A stretch of DNA of 64,000 nt from JAMHWF01 sp035911095 (GTDB taxonomy: Bacteria > Pseudomonadota > Gammaproteobacteria > Burkholderiales > Burkholderiaceae_C), in the NCBI GenBank assembly GCA_035911095.1, contig JAMHWF010000070.1, positions 15,199 to 79,198 of the forward strand, written 5' to 3'. The translations under genes were made by a program, and so were the position numbers. The notes below the pieces were generated by a model. The model was not told where the DNA came from and searched no databases. It worked only from the letters and a program-made list of their open reading frames with translations. Below, one piece after another: positions 1 to 8,126 of the stretch. Each line of letters opens with the position of its first letter. The stretch's first letter is position 1.

Positions 1-650
1 ATTGCATGAAGGCGACGAGATCGGCCACCGCCTCATCGTAGTCCTGCGGGCTCAGCTTGCCGGGGGTCACCTGGTCGAAGCCGACGAGCCGGTGCACCGT
101 CTTGGAAGGATCGTGGGCGTCCTTCTCCTCGACATAGCGCGGCACCCGCTGGCCCTGCAGTTCCCACAGCACGTTCGGCATGCCGACGCTCGGGAAGGCG
201 AGGTTGTTCCAGCCGGTGGCCTTGCTGTCGTCGCGGTAGTACGTGCGCAGGTAGGTGTACAGGTAGTCGGCGCCACTGCCCTTGCCTGCGGCCGAGCGCG
301 AACGTGCCACGACGGTCAGGTCGGGCGGCACGGCGCCGAACCATTCCTTGGCCTGCTTCGGCGCGATCGCCACCTTCATCGTGTCGCCGACCTTGTCGGT
401 GGTGAACAGCAGGTTGTCCTTGATCTGCGCGTCGCTCAGCCCGATGTCGCGCATGCGGTTGAACCGCATGAACTCGGCCGAGTGGCAGTTCAGGCAGTAG
501 TTGACGAACAGCTTGGCGCCGTTCTGCAGCGCCACGACGTCGTTCAGGCGCGTCTTCGGAAAGGCGTCCCAGGCGACGCCGCCTTCGGCCGCACGCGCGC
601 CGGCGACGAAGGCCAGGGTGGCGATCAGGGTGACCAGAAGCTTCTTCATG
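1..650 (-). CDS. petC: Cytochrome c1 of the bc1 complex, 3' end cut off by window edge
   Basis: This is the haem-bearing electron acceptor subunit of ubiquinol-cytochrome c reductase, which takes electrons from the Rieske protein and passes them to soluble cytochrome c in the periplasm. The visible 216 codons start with a signal peptide (MKKLLVTLIATLAFVAGARA) and carry the c-type haem motif CLNCH at residues 52-56. The conserved tail with the axial methionine and the C-terminal membrane anchor is only partly inside the window. The ATG lies 20 nt after the petB stop, so this is the third gene of petABC. The family is usually about 250 residues, so roughly 30-40 are missing. Identification is firm. 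Confidence 0.95.
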
Positions 651-670
651 TGGGGGCTCCGGGCGCGCGC

Positions 671-2071
671 TCAATGAGCCGCGAAGGTGACGCGCTCGGG
701 TACCGGCTTGAAGGTGCCGAGCCGGCTCCACCAGGGCATCAGCAGGAAGAAGCCGAAATAGAACAGCGTACCGGCCTGCGACACGAGCGTGCCGACCACC
801 GAAGGCGGCTGGATGCCCAGATAGCCCAGCACCAGGAAGACGAAGACGAACAGCGTATACACCCACTTGTGCCAGTCCGGCCGGTAGCGGATCGACTTGA
901 CCGGGCTGTGGTCGAGCCAGGGCAGGAAGAACAGGATGATCACCGCGCCGCCCATGACCACCACGCCCCAGAACTTCGCATCGAAGGTCTTGAGCAGCCA
1001 GATCGCGACCGCCGCGGCGATCGCGAGCGCCACCTTCGCCAAGCCGCCGATGCGCGTCAGCACGAGCGCGGCCAGCGCGCCCAGGCCGGCGATCACGCAC
1101 AGCACGTTGACCAGGTCGTCGGTCGTCGCGCGCAGCATCGAGTAGAACGGGGTGAAGTACCACACGGGCGCGATGTGCGCCGGCGTCTTCAGCGGGTCGG
1201 CCGGGATGAAGTTGTTGTACTCGAGGAAGTAGCCGCCGAACTCGGGCGCGAAGAACACGACCGCGGCGAACAGCAGCAGGAAGACGCTGACGCCGAGCAG
1301 GTCGTGCACCGTGTAGTACGGGTGGAACGGGATGCCGTCCAGCGGCCGGCCGTTCGGCCCCTTCTTCTCCTTGATCTCGACCCCGTCCGGGTTGTTCGAG
1401 CCGACCTCGTGCAGCGCCACGATGTGCGCGGCGACGAGGCCGAGCAGCACCAGCGGCACCGCGATCACGTGGAAGCTGAAGAAGCGGTTCAGCGTCGCAT
1501 CGCTGACGACGTAGTCCCCGCGGATCAGCAGCGCCAGGTCCGGACCGACGAAGGGCACCGCGGCGAACAGGTTGACGATGACCTGCGCGCCCCAGAAACT
1601 CATCTGGCCCCAGGGCAGCAGGTAGCCCATGAAGGCCTCGGCCATCAGGCACAGGAAGATCGCGCAGCCGAAGATCCAGACCAGCTCGCGGGGCTTGCGG
1701 TAGCTGCCGTAGAGCAGGCCGCGGAACATGTGCAGGTAGACGACGACGAAGAACGCCGAGGCGCCGGTCGAGTGCAGGTAGCGGACCAGCCAGCCCCAGG
1801 GGACGTCCCGCATGATGTACTCGACCGACGCGAAGGCGCTCGCCGCGTCCGGCTTGTAGTGCATCACCAGGAAGATGCCCGTGACGATCTGGATCACCAG
1901 CACGACCAGCGCGAGCGAGCCGAAGAAATACCAGAAGTTGAAGTTCTTCGGCGCGTAGTACTCGGACAGGTGCTCCTTGTAAAGCTTCGACGCCGGAAAC
2001 CGGTTGTCGACCCAGGTCAGCAGCTTCTCGGCGGCGGTGGCGTTTGCCGGCGCGTGCTTGAACTCAGCCAT
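671..2071 (-). CDS. petB: Cytochrome b subunit of the bc1 complex
   Basis: This is the 466-residue membrane subunit that houses both quinone sites and haems bL and bH. The four haem-ligand histidines sit in two helices: RYLHSTGASAFF plus VVYLHMFRG, and FFSFHVIAVPLVLLGLVAAH plus its end. About eight to nine membrane segments are visible. The Qo-site motif, PEWY in mitochondria, is PVWY here (within IAPVWYFTPFY), a variant known from beta- and gammaproteobacteria. The gene lies 40 nt after petA and 20 nt before petC, and the three are clearly co-transcribed. The length is slightly above that of short cytochromes b because of a C-terminal extension typical of proteobacteria. Confidence 0.97.
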   Translation of the reverse strand: MAEFKHAPANATAAEKLLTWVDNRFPASKLYKEHLSEYYAPKNFNFWYFFGSLALVVLVIQIVTGIFLVMHYKPDAASAFASVEYIMRDVPWGWLVRYLHSTGASAFFVVVYLHMFRGLLYGSYRKPRELVWIFGCAIFLCLMAEAFMGYLLPWGQMSFWGAQVIVNLFAAVPFVGPDLALLIRGDYVVSDATLNRFFSFHVIAVPLVLLGLVAAHIVALHEVGSNNPDGVEIKEKKGPNGRPLDGIPFHPYYTVHDLLGVSVFLLLFAAVVFFAPEFGGYFLEYNNFIPADPLKTPAHIAPVWYFTPFYSMLRATTDDLVNVLCVIAGLGALAALVLTRIGGLAKVALAIAAAVAIWLLKTFDAKFWGVVVMGGAVIILFFLPWLDHSPVKSIRYRPDWHKWVYTLFVFVFLVLGYLGIQPPSVVGTLVSQAGTLFYFGFFLLMPWWSRLGTFKPVPERVTFAAH

Positions 2072-2111
2072 CTTGTCTCTTCTCCTCGTGCCCGTTCGTT
2101 GCGGCGGCGTC

Positions 2112-2711
2112 TCAGGCCTTCTTGTCCTCGCCGATCAGCAGCAGCGTGTCCGTGAGGAACATGTGCGGCGGCACTTCGAGGTTGTCGGGAGAGGGCTTGT
2201 TCTTGTAGACGCGCCCTGCCAGGTCGAAGGTCGAGCCGTGGCAGGGGCAGAGGAAGCCTCCGGGCCAGTCGTCAGGCAGCGAGGGCTGCGCTCCCGACTG
2301 GAACTTGTCGGTCGGCGAGCAGCCCAGGTGCGGGCAGATGCCGACCGCGACGAACAGCTCGGGCTTGATCGAGCGGTGTTCGTTGCGCGCGTACTCGGGT
2401 GTCCATTCGTCCGGGTGGCGCAGCGACTGCGGGTCGGCCAGTTGCGGATCGAGCCCCGGCAGCGCGGCGACCTGCTGCGGCGTGCGGCGCACGATCCATA
2501 CCGGCTTGCCCCGCCATTCGACGGTCAGCTTCTCTCCGGGCTGGATGCTCGCGACGTCGACCTCGACAGGTGCTCCGGCCGCGCGTGCGCGTTCCGAGGG
2601 CTGGAAGGTGCTGACGAAGGGCACGGCTGCCGCCACACCCCCGACTGCGCCCGCGCCGCAGGTGATGGCCACCCATGTGCGACGGCTTTGGTTGACTTGG
2701 TGCTCGCTCAT
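2112..2711 (-). CDS. petA: Ubiquinol-cytochrome c reductase Rieske iron-sulfur subunit
   Basis: This 199-residue protein carries the 2Fe-2S cluster that accepts the first electron from ubiquinol. The two cluster loops are visible as CPHLGC and CPCHGS near residues 140-165; each gives one Cys and one His ligand, and the other two Cys form the conserved disulfide. An N-terminal Tat-like segment (QSRRTWVAI) followed by a hydrophobic helix anchors it in the membrane, as expected for a Tat substrate. The frame stays open upstream, but MSEHQVNQ matches the normal start of the family. First gene of petABC, divergent from mscL. Confidence 0.96.
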   Translation of the reverse strand: MSEHQVNQSRRTWVAITCGAGAVGGVAAAVPFVSTFQPSERARAAGAPVEVDVASIQPGEKLTVEWRGKPVWIVRRTPQQVAALPGLDPQLADPQSLRHPDEWTPEYARNEHRSIKPELFVAVGICPHLGCSPTDKFQSGAQPSLPDDWPGGFLCPCHGSTFDLAGRVYKNKPSPDNLEVPPHMFLTDTLLLIGEDKKA

Positions 2712-2825
2712 GGCGTCCTGGCGTGAGCATCGAAATGGAACAGCCGACGATTCTAAGGGAGCTGTCAATCGCCTCCGCCGATGGTATCCGGCGTGGCCAA
2801 GTTCTGTGGCGGGCCCGACGCGCCC

Positions 2826-2853
2826 TTGACTTTTACGGGTATCACCGAATACT
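2826..2853 (+). promoter_or_regulatory. Sigma70-type promoter for mscL
   Basis: TTGACT at 2826-2831 and AATACT at 2848-2853 are separated by 16 nt in an unusually AT-rich patch of the divergent petA/mscL gap. A transcript starting near 2860 would have a leader of about 75 nt. GAGAGGG just before the mscL ATG is a fair ribosome binding site. Sequence match only. Confidence 0.45.
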
Positions 2854-2934
2854 CGCGCCCCGGATCGACGGGGCCGGAACTGGTCCACCGGATACCGTCG
2901 GCCATTCGACACACAACGATCGAGAGGGTTCTTC

Positions 2935-3351
2935 ATGGGTTTTGCAACCGAGTTCAAAGAGTTCGCGATGAAAGGCAACGTCATCGATCTCGCCGTCGGC
3001 GTGATCATCGGCGGCGCCTTCGGAAAGATCGTCGATTCGATCGTCGGCGACCTGATCATGCCGGTGGTCAGCAAGATCTTCGGCGGCCTGGACTTCTCGA
3101 ACTACTATTTGCCGCTGGCCGGCCAGGCCATGGGCCTGCCGCTGGTGGAGGCCAAGAAAGCCGGCGCGGTGTTCGCCTACGGCAACTTCCTGACCATCAG
3201 CATCAACTTCATCCTGCTCGCGCTGATCATCTTCATCATGATCAAGCAGGTGAACCGCCTGAAGCGCAACGCGCCGCCGCCGCCGCCGCCGTCCGCGCCG
3301 CCCGAGGACATCGTGCTGCTGCGCGAGATCCGGGACTCCTTGAAGCGCTGA
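2935..3351 (+). CDS. mscL: Large-conductance mechanosensitive channel MscL
   Basis: This pentameric inner-membrane channel opens under membrane tension and releases solutes during osmotic downshock. The 138 residues include the amphipathic start (GFATEFKEFAMKGNVIDLAVG), a first transmembrane helix with the glycine-rich pore constriction (GVIIGGAFGKIVDSIV), a periplasmic loop, a second helix (FLTISINFILLALIIFIMI) and a cytoplasmic charged end. A short poly-proline stretch of eight residues links the second helix to the C-terminal helical bundle (LLREIRDSL). Single gene, divergent from petA. Length and motifs fit the family exactly. Confidence 0.97.
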   Translation: MGFATEFKEFAMKGNVIDLAVGVIIGGAFGKIVDSIVGDLIMPVVSKIFGGLDFSNYYLPLAGQAMGLPLVEAKKAGAVFAYGNFLTISINFILLALIIFIMIKQVNRLKRNAPPPPPPSAPPEDIVLLREIRDSLKR

Positions 3352-3377
3352 AACGCCCCGGCAGTGAGCTAATGCCC

Positions 3378-3399
3378 GGCACCGCCGCCCAACGGTGCC
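3378..3399 (+). terminator. Hairpin after mscL
   Basis: GGCACCG (3378-3384) and CGGTGCC (3393-3399) form a perfect 7-bp stem with an 8-nt loop, 26 nt after the mscL stop. No T-run follows, so if it ends transcription it does so weakly or with Rho. Confidence 0.3.
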
Positions 3400-3513
3400 G
3401 CGGCGGGCCCGACCGGGCGATGCCCGCTCGCCTTTGGGCCCATACTCGCAGCGCGCCGGCCGGGGAAAGCTCCCGGCGTTCCGCTTGCCGGCACCCGCGC
3501 CCCCGCGCTCGAG

Positions 3514-6201
3514 ATGACCGCTCACGATTCGCGTCTGAATGCCGCGCTGCAGGCGGCGATCCACCGCATTCGCACCACGGTGGCGAACGCGGCCGCGCGC
3601 ACGGTCGAATCGCTCGGCAACTCGGCGCGCATCGCACCGAACATGCGCCAGCGCGACGCCTGTCTGGCCGCGCAGCACGAGCTTGCGCGCCGGATGGCGC
3701 CCTTCAACCAGCGCTTCGCCGAGGTGCTCGCTGAGCGGGTTGCCCACGAGGTCCGGCTGGTCCTCGGCAGGGCGTCCACGCAGCGCAGCCTCGACAGCAC
3801 GAGCTGGCATTCGCTGAGCCTGGTACAGGACGACGAGGTCGAAGAGCTCGTCTCCTCCGAGCGGCTCGGGCAGGCGATCGCACTCGAGTGCGAATGGGAG
3901 CTGCGCGAGCTGTCCACCTACATCGGCGCCCTGCTGCAGACCGGCCAGGCGGAACAGCAGCGCAATCCGCTGCGAGCCGAGATCGTCGGCAAGGCGCTGC
4001 ATCGGGCGGTGGAGGCGGCGAGCCCCGCGCGTGACACGCGAGCGCTGCTCGCCCGCGAGCTCGGGCGCGCGCTGGCCAGCCTGATGCGTGCCTGCTACGC
4101 AGACATCGTCGCCGAGCTGAAGTCGCGCGGCGTCCAGCCGGTCGGCCTCAGCGTCAAGGGCGTCGAGGGGCCGGGCAACGAACTGGGGCATGAAGGGCCG
4201 TCATCGCGCTTCGATTCGCGCTACGACACCGGCCCGGGCGAGCCGGCACTCGGCCTGCCGTCGACCGGCAAGCCGACCGGCCTCGAGAGCCGCCCGCGCC
4301 CGCTGATGGGGCCGGAGTTCGGCCCGGGTCATCCTGGATACGAGCCCGGCGCGTTCGGGCATGGAGCCTCACCTTCGGGGCGCGGCTTGCGCAGCGGCCT
4401 GGCGCCGGGCAGTGGCTACGGCCTGCGAGGCGGTTCGAGCTACGGCCCCGGCGGCTGGCGCGGCGACACGCCCCTCAGCCGCAGCGGCCTGGGCAGCAGC
4501 AGCTTCGACCTCGGCGCCTATGCCTACGGCGACGGCTACGAGGTCGGCTACGCCGCAATCGACGGCGTCGACCCGCGGATGACGGCGCTGATCCGGCGCT
4601 TGGCCGTGCTCGGCAGCCCGCTCGTCGAGCCGGCCGCTGACGGCGCGGAGCGGCGCGATAGCAACCGCACCGGCGCCAGCGCCGGGGCGGGCCCGACCCT
4701 GCACCCGGGCCCGGTCGCGGCCCGATCCGCCCAGACCGCAAACCTGATCCACGCCCACCGCGACGAGCTGCGCCAGGCCGCGACCGGCGCCCTCGACCAC
4801 ATGGTGATCGACGTGGTCGCCAGCCTGTTCGACCAGATCCTGTCCGACCCAAAGGTGCCGCCGCAGATGGCGCGCCAGATCGCGCGCCTGCAGTTGCCGG
4901 TGCTTCGGGTCGCGCTCGGCGACGTCGGCTTTTTCCAGACCCGGCGCCATCCGGTGCGCCGCTTCGTCAACCGGATCGCCTCGCTGGCCTGCGCCTTCGA
5001 GGACCTCAGCCAGGGACCGGGGCAGGAGCTGATCCGCCGCGTGCGCGACCTGGTGCAGGAGATCATCGGCGGCGACTTCGAGCAGATGGGGCTGTACGAA
5101 GCCAAGCTCGAGGCGCTGGAGTCCTTCGTCGAGCAGGCCAACGAGCGCGCGGTCGAGGACGGACGCCAGGCGGCGAGCCTGCTGCAGGGCAAGGAGCATG
5201 AGTTGCGCCTGCAGCAGCGCTACATGCAGGCGCTGCGTATCGGCCTGGCGACGCACGACATGCCGGACTTCATGCGCGAGTTCGTCACCCAGGTCTGGAG
5301 CCAGACCGTCATGCGCGTCGTGCAACGCGATGGCCCGGGCTCGGACGCGGCGCGGCGTTTTCGCCTCGCCGGGCGCGAGCTGGTGATGAGCCTGCAGCCG
5401 AAGGGCTCGCCCACGCACCGCAAGCAGTTCCTGATGAAGCTGCCGCAGCTGATGAAGGACCTGAACGAGGGCATGGACCTGATCGGCTGGCCGGCGAGCG
5501 CGAAGAAGGGTTTCTTCGGGCAGCTGCTGCCCGCGCACGCCGAGTCGCTGAAAGGCGCACCGCTGTCCGAGCTCGACTACAACCTGATGGCCAGCGAGAT
5601 CGACGCCCTGTTCGCACGCTCGGTGCCGCAGGCGGGCGAGGTGGTGCAAGGCGAGCCGGCGGCGATTCCGGAGCTCAACGACGTCGTGCTCGAGCACCGC
5701 TTCTCGCCCGCCGAGGCGACGCAGATCGGCCTCGTGCCGGAGGCCTCGGTCGACTGGGACGGCACCGTCGACATCGAGATCGGCAGCGACGACGATGGGC
5801 CGCCCGATGGCCTGGCCGCGACCGCCGCCGCCGTGTCGCCTGACATCGACCTGGACGACAGCGGACTGCCCACGCCCGCCGACCCACCCGAGCCGAACCG
5901 GGGCGCCGCGCTGATGAGCCACCTGAACATCGGGATGCCGTACCAGATGCTGCTGAACGACGGCTGGCAGAAGGTGCGGTTGAGCTTCGTCAGCCCCGGG
6001 CGCGCGTTCTTCGTCTTCACGCACGGCAAGAAGCACCAGGAAACGATCTCGATGACCTCGCGCATGGTCGCGCGCATGTGCACGACCGACCGCCTGCGCG
6101 CCTTCGAAAGCGCCTACCTGATGGAGCGTGCGACGCAGCGCGCGCGCAAGCAGCTCGCCGCGCTGGGTGCGGCGGCCCGGACGGCGTCGCCCCGGGCCTG
6201 A
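3514..6201 (+). CDS. DUF1631 family protein with a disordered Gly/Tyr/Arg-rich insert
   Basis: This 895-residue cytoplasmic protein has no known catalytic motif. The first 210 residues and residues about 360-740 are helical and match the DUF1631 family, whose members are common in betaproteobacteria and of unknown function; the stretch FDQILSDPKVPPQMARQIAR is a good family marker. Residues about 215-347 form a low-complexity insert rich in Gly, Ser, Pro, Tyr and Arg. A further acidic linker precedes a conserved C-terminal segment (WQKVRLSFVSPGRAFFVFT) that looks like a small beta domain and may be PilZ-like, though I cannot prove this. The gene stands alone between mscL and the convergent pdxA. 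Confidence 0.75.
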   Translation: MTAHDSRLNAALQAAIHRIRTTVANAAARTVESLGNSARIAPNMRQRDACLAAQHELARRMAPFNQRFAEVLAERVAHEVRLVLGRASTQRSLDSTSWHSLSLVQDDEVEELVSSERLGQAIALECEWELRELSTYIGALLQTGQAEQQRNPLRAEIVGKALHRAVEAASPARDTRALLARELGRALASLMRACYADIVAELKSRGVQPVGLSVKGVEGPGNELGHEGPSSRFDSRYDTGPGEPALGLPSTGKPTGLESRPRPLMGPEFGPGHPGYEPGAFGHGASPSGRGLRSGLAPGSGYGLRGGSSYGPGGWRGDTPLSRSGLGSSSFDLGAYAYGDGYEVGYAAIDGVDPRMTALIRRLAVLGSPLVEPAADGAERRDSNRTGASAGAGPTLHPGPVAARSAQTANLIHAHRDELRQAATGALDHMVIDVVASLFDQILSDPKVPPQMARQIARLQLPVLRVALGDVGFFQTRRHPVRRFVNRIASLACAFEDLSQGPGQELIRRVRDLVQEIIGGDFEQMGLYEAKLEALESFVEQANERAVEDGRQAASLLQGKEHELRLQQRYMQALRIGLATHDMPDFMREFVTQVWSQTVMRVVQRDGPGSDAARRFRLAGRELVMSLQPKGSPTHRKQFLMKLPQLMKDLNEGMDLIGWPASAKKGFFGQLLPAHAESLKGAPLSELDYNLMASEIDALFARSVPQAGEVVQGEPAAIPELNDVVLEHRFSPAEATQIGLVPEASVDWDGTVDIEIGSDDDGPPDGLAATAAAVSPDIDLDDSGLPTPADPPEPNRGAALMSHLNIGMPYQMLLNDGWQKVRLSFVSPGRAFFVFTHGKKHQETISMTSRMVARMCTTDRLRAFESAYLMERATQRARKQLAALGAAARTASPRA

Positions 6202-6220
6202 GGCCGGTCAGGCTGCCGCG

Positions 6221-7357
6221 TCAGCCCGCGACCCGCCGCCCGGCGACAAGGCGGCGCGCCATGCGTGCCGCCGCGATCAGGCTGGCCGGCTCGGCCAGCC
6301 CGCGGCCCGCGATGTCGAAGGCGGTGCCGTGGTCCGGGCTGGTGCGCACGAAGGGCAGCCCCAGTGTCACGTTGACGCCGTCGTCGAGCCCGAGGTACTT
6401 GACCGGAATCAACCCGTGGTCGTGGGTCATCGCCACGACCAGGTCGAACTCGAGCGGGCGCGGCGGCGTGCCGGGCGGCGAACCCGCGGGCACGCCGCGG
6501 CGACGCGCGCGCATGAAGACCGTGTCGGGCGCATAGGGCCCGCGCGCGTCGATGCCTTCGGCGCGCGCAGCCTCGATGGCCGGGCCGATGATGCGCAGCT
6601 CCTCGTCGCCGAAGAGGCCGCCCTCCCCTGCGTGCGGATTGAGGCCGGCGACGGCGATCCGGGGCTGCGGCTCGCCCCAGTCGCGCGCGCTGCGGTGGGC
6701 GATGCGCAGGGTCTCGAGCACCCGGTCGAACGTGACCTGTTCGATCGCCTCGCGCAGCGACAGGTGCACCGTGACCAACACCGTACTCAGCTCGTCGTTG
6801 GCCAGCATCATGCGCACGGGCGGAAGTGGCCCCGCCGGCTCGCCCGCGGGCGCGGCGAGGGCCTGCAGCATCTCGGTGTGGCCGGGAAACGGCACACCTG
6901 CGGCGGCCAACGCCTCCTTGTGGATCGGCGCGGTGACGATCGCCGCCACCTCGCCGCGGCGCGCGAAGGCAACCGCCTGCTCGATGCAGCGCGCCGCAGC
7001 GGCGCCGGCCCGCGCATCGACCCGGCCCGTCGGCAACCCGGCCAGCCCGGGCGGGAGGCCCGACGGCACGAAGACCGGCATGCGCGAGACGCCAGCCGCC
7101 GCCGGCGCTGACCCTGCCTCGCCCGGCCCTTGCACGCGGTACGGCGCGACCGGCACCCCGAGCCGTGCGGCCTCTCGCTGCAGCACGGCCACGTCGCCGA
7201 TCACGAGCGCATCGGCGAGCGCCCCCTGCGCCGCGGCCCGCACGATCACCTCGGGCCCGATGCCGCAGGCATCGCCCATCGTCACCGCCAGCAGGCGAGA
7301 CGGAGGCGAGCCCGCAGGATCGCCTTCAGGCGGGGTTCGGCAGGTCGACGAAGACAT
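6221..7357 (-). CDS. pdxA: 4-hydroxythreonine-4-phosphate dehydrogenase
   Basis: This enzyme oxidises 4-phosphohydroxy-L-threonine with NAD(P) in the DXP-dependent pathway to pyridoxal 5'-phosphate. The 378 residues open with the conserved LLAVTMGDACGIGPEV strand-turn and carry three metal-ligand histidine regions: PGHTEML, GLNPHAGE and MTHDHGLIPVKY. The ATG at 7357 is chosen because the next Met would remove the first strand; it makes the start overlap the end of the Nif3-like gene by 32 nt on the same strand. A Pro/Gly-rich insert (RRRGVPAGSPPGTPPRP) sits before the last metal histidine. It could be one of the PdxA2-type paralogues, but no other copy is visible here. Confidence 0.93.
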   Translation of the reverse strand: MSSSTCRTPPEGDPAGSPPSRLLAVTMGDACGIGPEVIVRAAAQGALADALVIGDVAVLQREAARLGVPVAPYRVQGPGEAGSAPAAAGVSRMPVFVPSGLPPGLAGLPTGRVDARAGAAAARCIEQAVAFARRGEVAAIVTAPIHKEALAAAGVPFPGHTEMLQALAAPAGEPAGPLPPVRMMLANDELSTVLVTVHLSLREAIEQVTFDRVLETLRIAHRSARDWGEPQPRIAVAGLNPHAGEGGLFGDEELRIIGPAIEAARAEGIDARGPYAPDTVFMRARRRGVPAGSPPGTPPRPLEFDLVVAMTHDHGLIPVKYLGLDDGVNVTLGLPFVRTSPDHGTAFDIAGRGLAEPASLIAAARMARRLVAGRRVAG

Positions 7358-8087
7358 GTTCAAGCCCGAACTCGCGTGCGACCCGGGCGGCGACCGCCGG
7401 CGCACCGAAGCGCTCGGTCGCATGGTGGCCGCACGCGAGGAAGGCCACACCCGTCTCTCGCGCGAGGTGCGCCTGCGGCTCGGAGATCTCGCCGGTCAGG
7501 TAGGCATCGGCACCGGCGGCGATCGCCGCCTCGAAGGAGCCCTGCGCGCCGCCGGTACACCAGGCCAGCCGGCGCAGCGGGCGCCCGTCGCCGGGCACCA
7601 CCACCGGCGCCCGCGCGCCCGGGGCGGCGAGCGCGTCGGTGCAGCGGCGCACGAAGGCGTCGAGCGGCTCCGGCGCCGGCAGCTCGCCAACGAAGCCGAG
7701 CGCCTGCTCGCCGAAGTGCCCGTCGGCACACACGCCGAGCCGCGCGCCGAGCTGGGCGTTGTTGCCCAGCTCGGGGTGCGCGTCGAGCGGCAGGTGGTAG
7801 GCGTAGAGGTTGACGTCGCTCGCCAGCAGGCGTGCGAGCCGGGTGCGCAGCCAGCCGGTCACGCGACCGTCCTGCCCGCGCCAGAAGAGGCCGTGGTGGA
7901 CGAAGACCGCATCGGCCTCGAGCGCGATCGCCTGCTCGATCAACGCCAGGCTCGCCGTGACGCCCGAGACCAGCCTGCGCACCTCGGCGCGACCCTCGAC
8001 CTGCAGGCCGTTCGGCCCATAATCCCGGAACCGGCCGGCATCCAAAAGCCTGTCGAATTCAGCCGTCAGTTCGTCGCGCTGGATCAT
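7326..8087 (-). CDS. Nif3-like dinuclear metal centre protein (YbgI/GTP cyclohydrolase 1 type 2-like)
   Basis: This is a 253-residue member of the Nif3 family, toroidal hexamers with a two-metal centre. The biochemical role is unsettled even in model organisms, where links to peptidoglycan or tRNA metabolism have been suggested. Expected metal motifs are present: FVHHGLFW, YAYHLPLDAHPELGNN and LACGHHATERFG. A GTG lies four codons upstream, but the ATG at 8087 has GGAGG at a better distance (11 nt). It is divergent from the degS-like gene over only 39 nt, and that pairing is common in Burkholderiales. Confidence 0.88.
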   Translation of the reverse strand: MIQRDELTAEFDRLLDAGRFRDYGPNGLQVEGRAEVRRLVSGVTASLALIEQAIALEADAVFVHHGLFWRGQDGRVTGWLRTRLARLLASDVNLYAYHLPLDAHPELGNNAQLGARLGVCADGHFGEQALGFVGELPAPEPLDAFVRRCTDALAAPGARAPVVVPGDGRPLRRLAWCTGGAQGSFEAAIAAGADAYLTGEISEPQAHLARETGVAFLACGHHATERFGAPAVAARVAREFGLEHVFVDLPNPA

Positions 8088-8098
8088 CTTGTCGGTCA

Positions 8099-8109
8099 CC
8101 TCCAGGAGG
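8099..8109. promoter_or_regulatory. Palindromic Shine-Dalgarno shared by two divergent genes
   Basis: CCTCCAGGAGG at 8099-8109 reads as GGAGG on both strands in the 39-nt gap between the Nif3-like gene (ATG at 8087) and the protease gene (ATG at 8127). Spacing is 11 nt on the minus strand but 17 nt on the plus strand, so it is a convincing ribosome binding site only for the former. Confidence 0.4.
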
Positions 8110-8126
8110 CGCTACGGCGTCCCTCG

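Noticed and set aside
2..2155. Long open frame of 717 codons on the plus strand across petABC
   Set aside because: It is antisense to three certain genes, is rich in Arg/His/Gln/Asp and has no recognisable domain; it is a GC-rich shadow frame.
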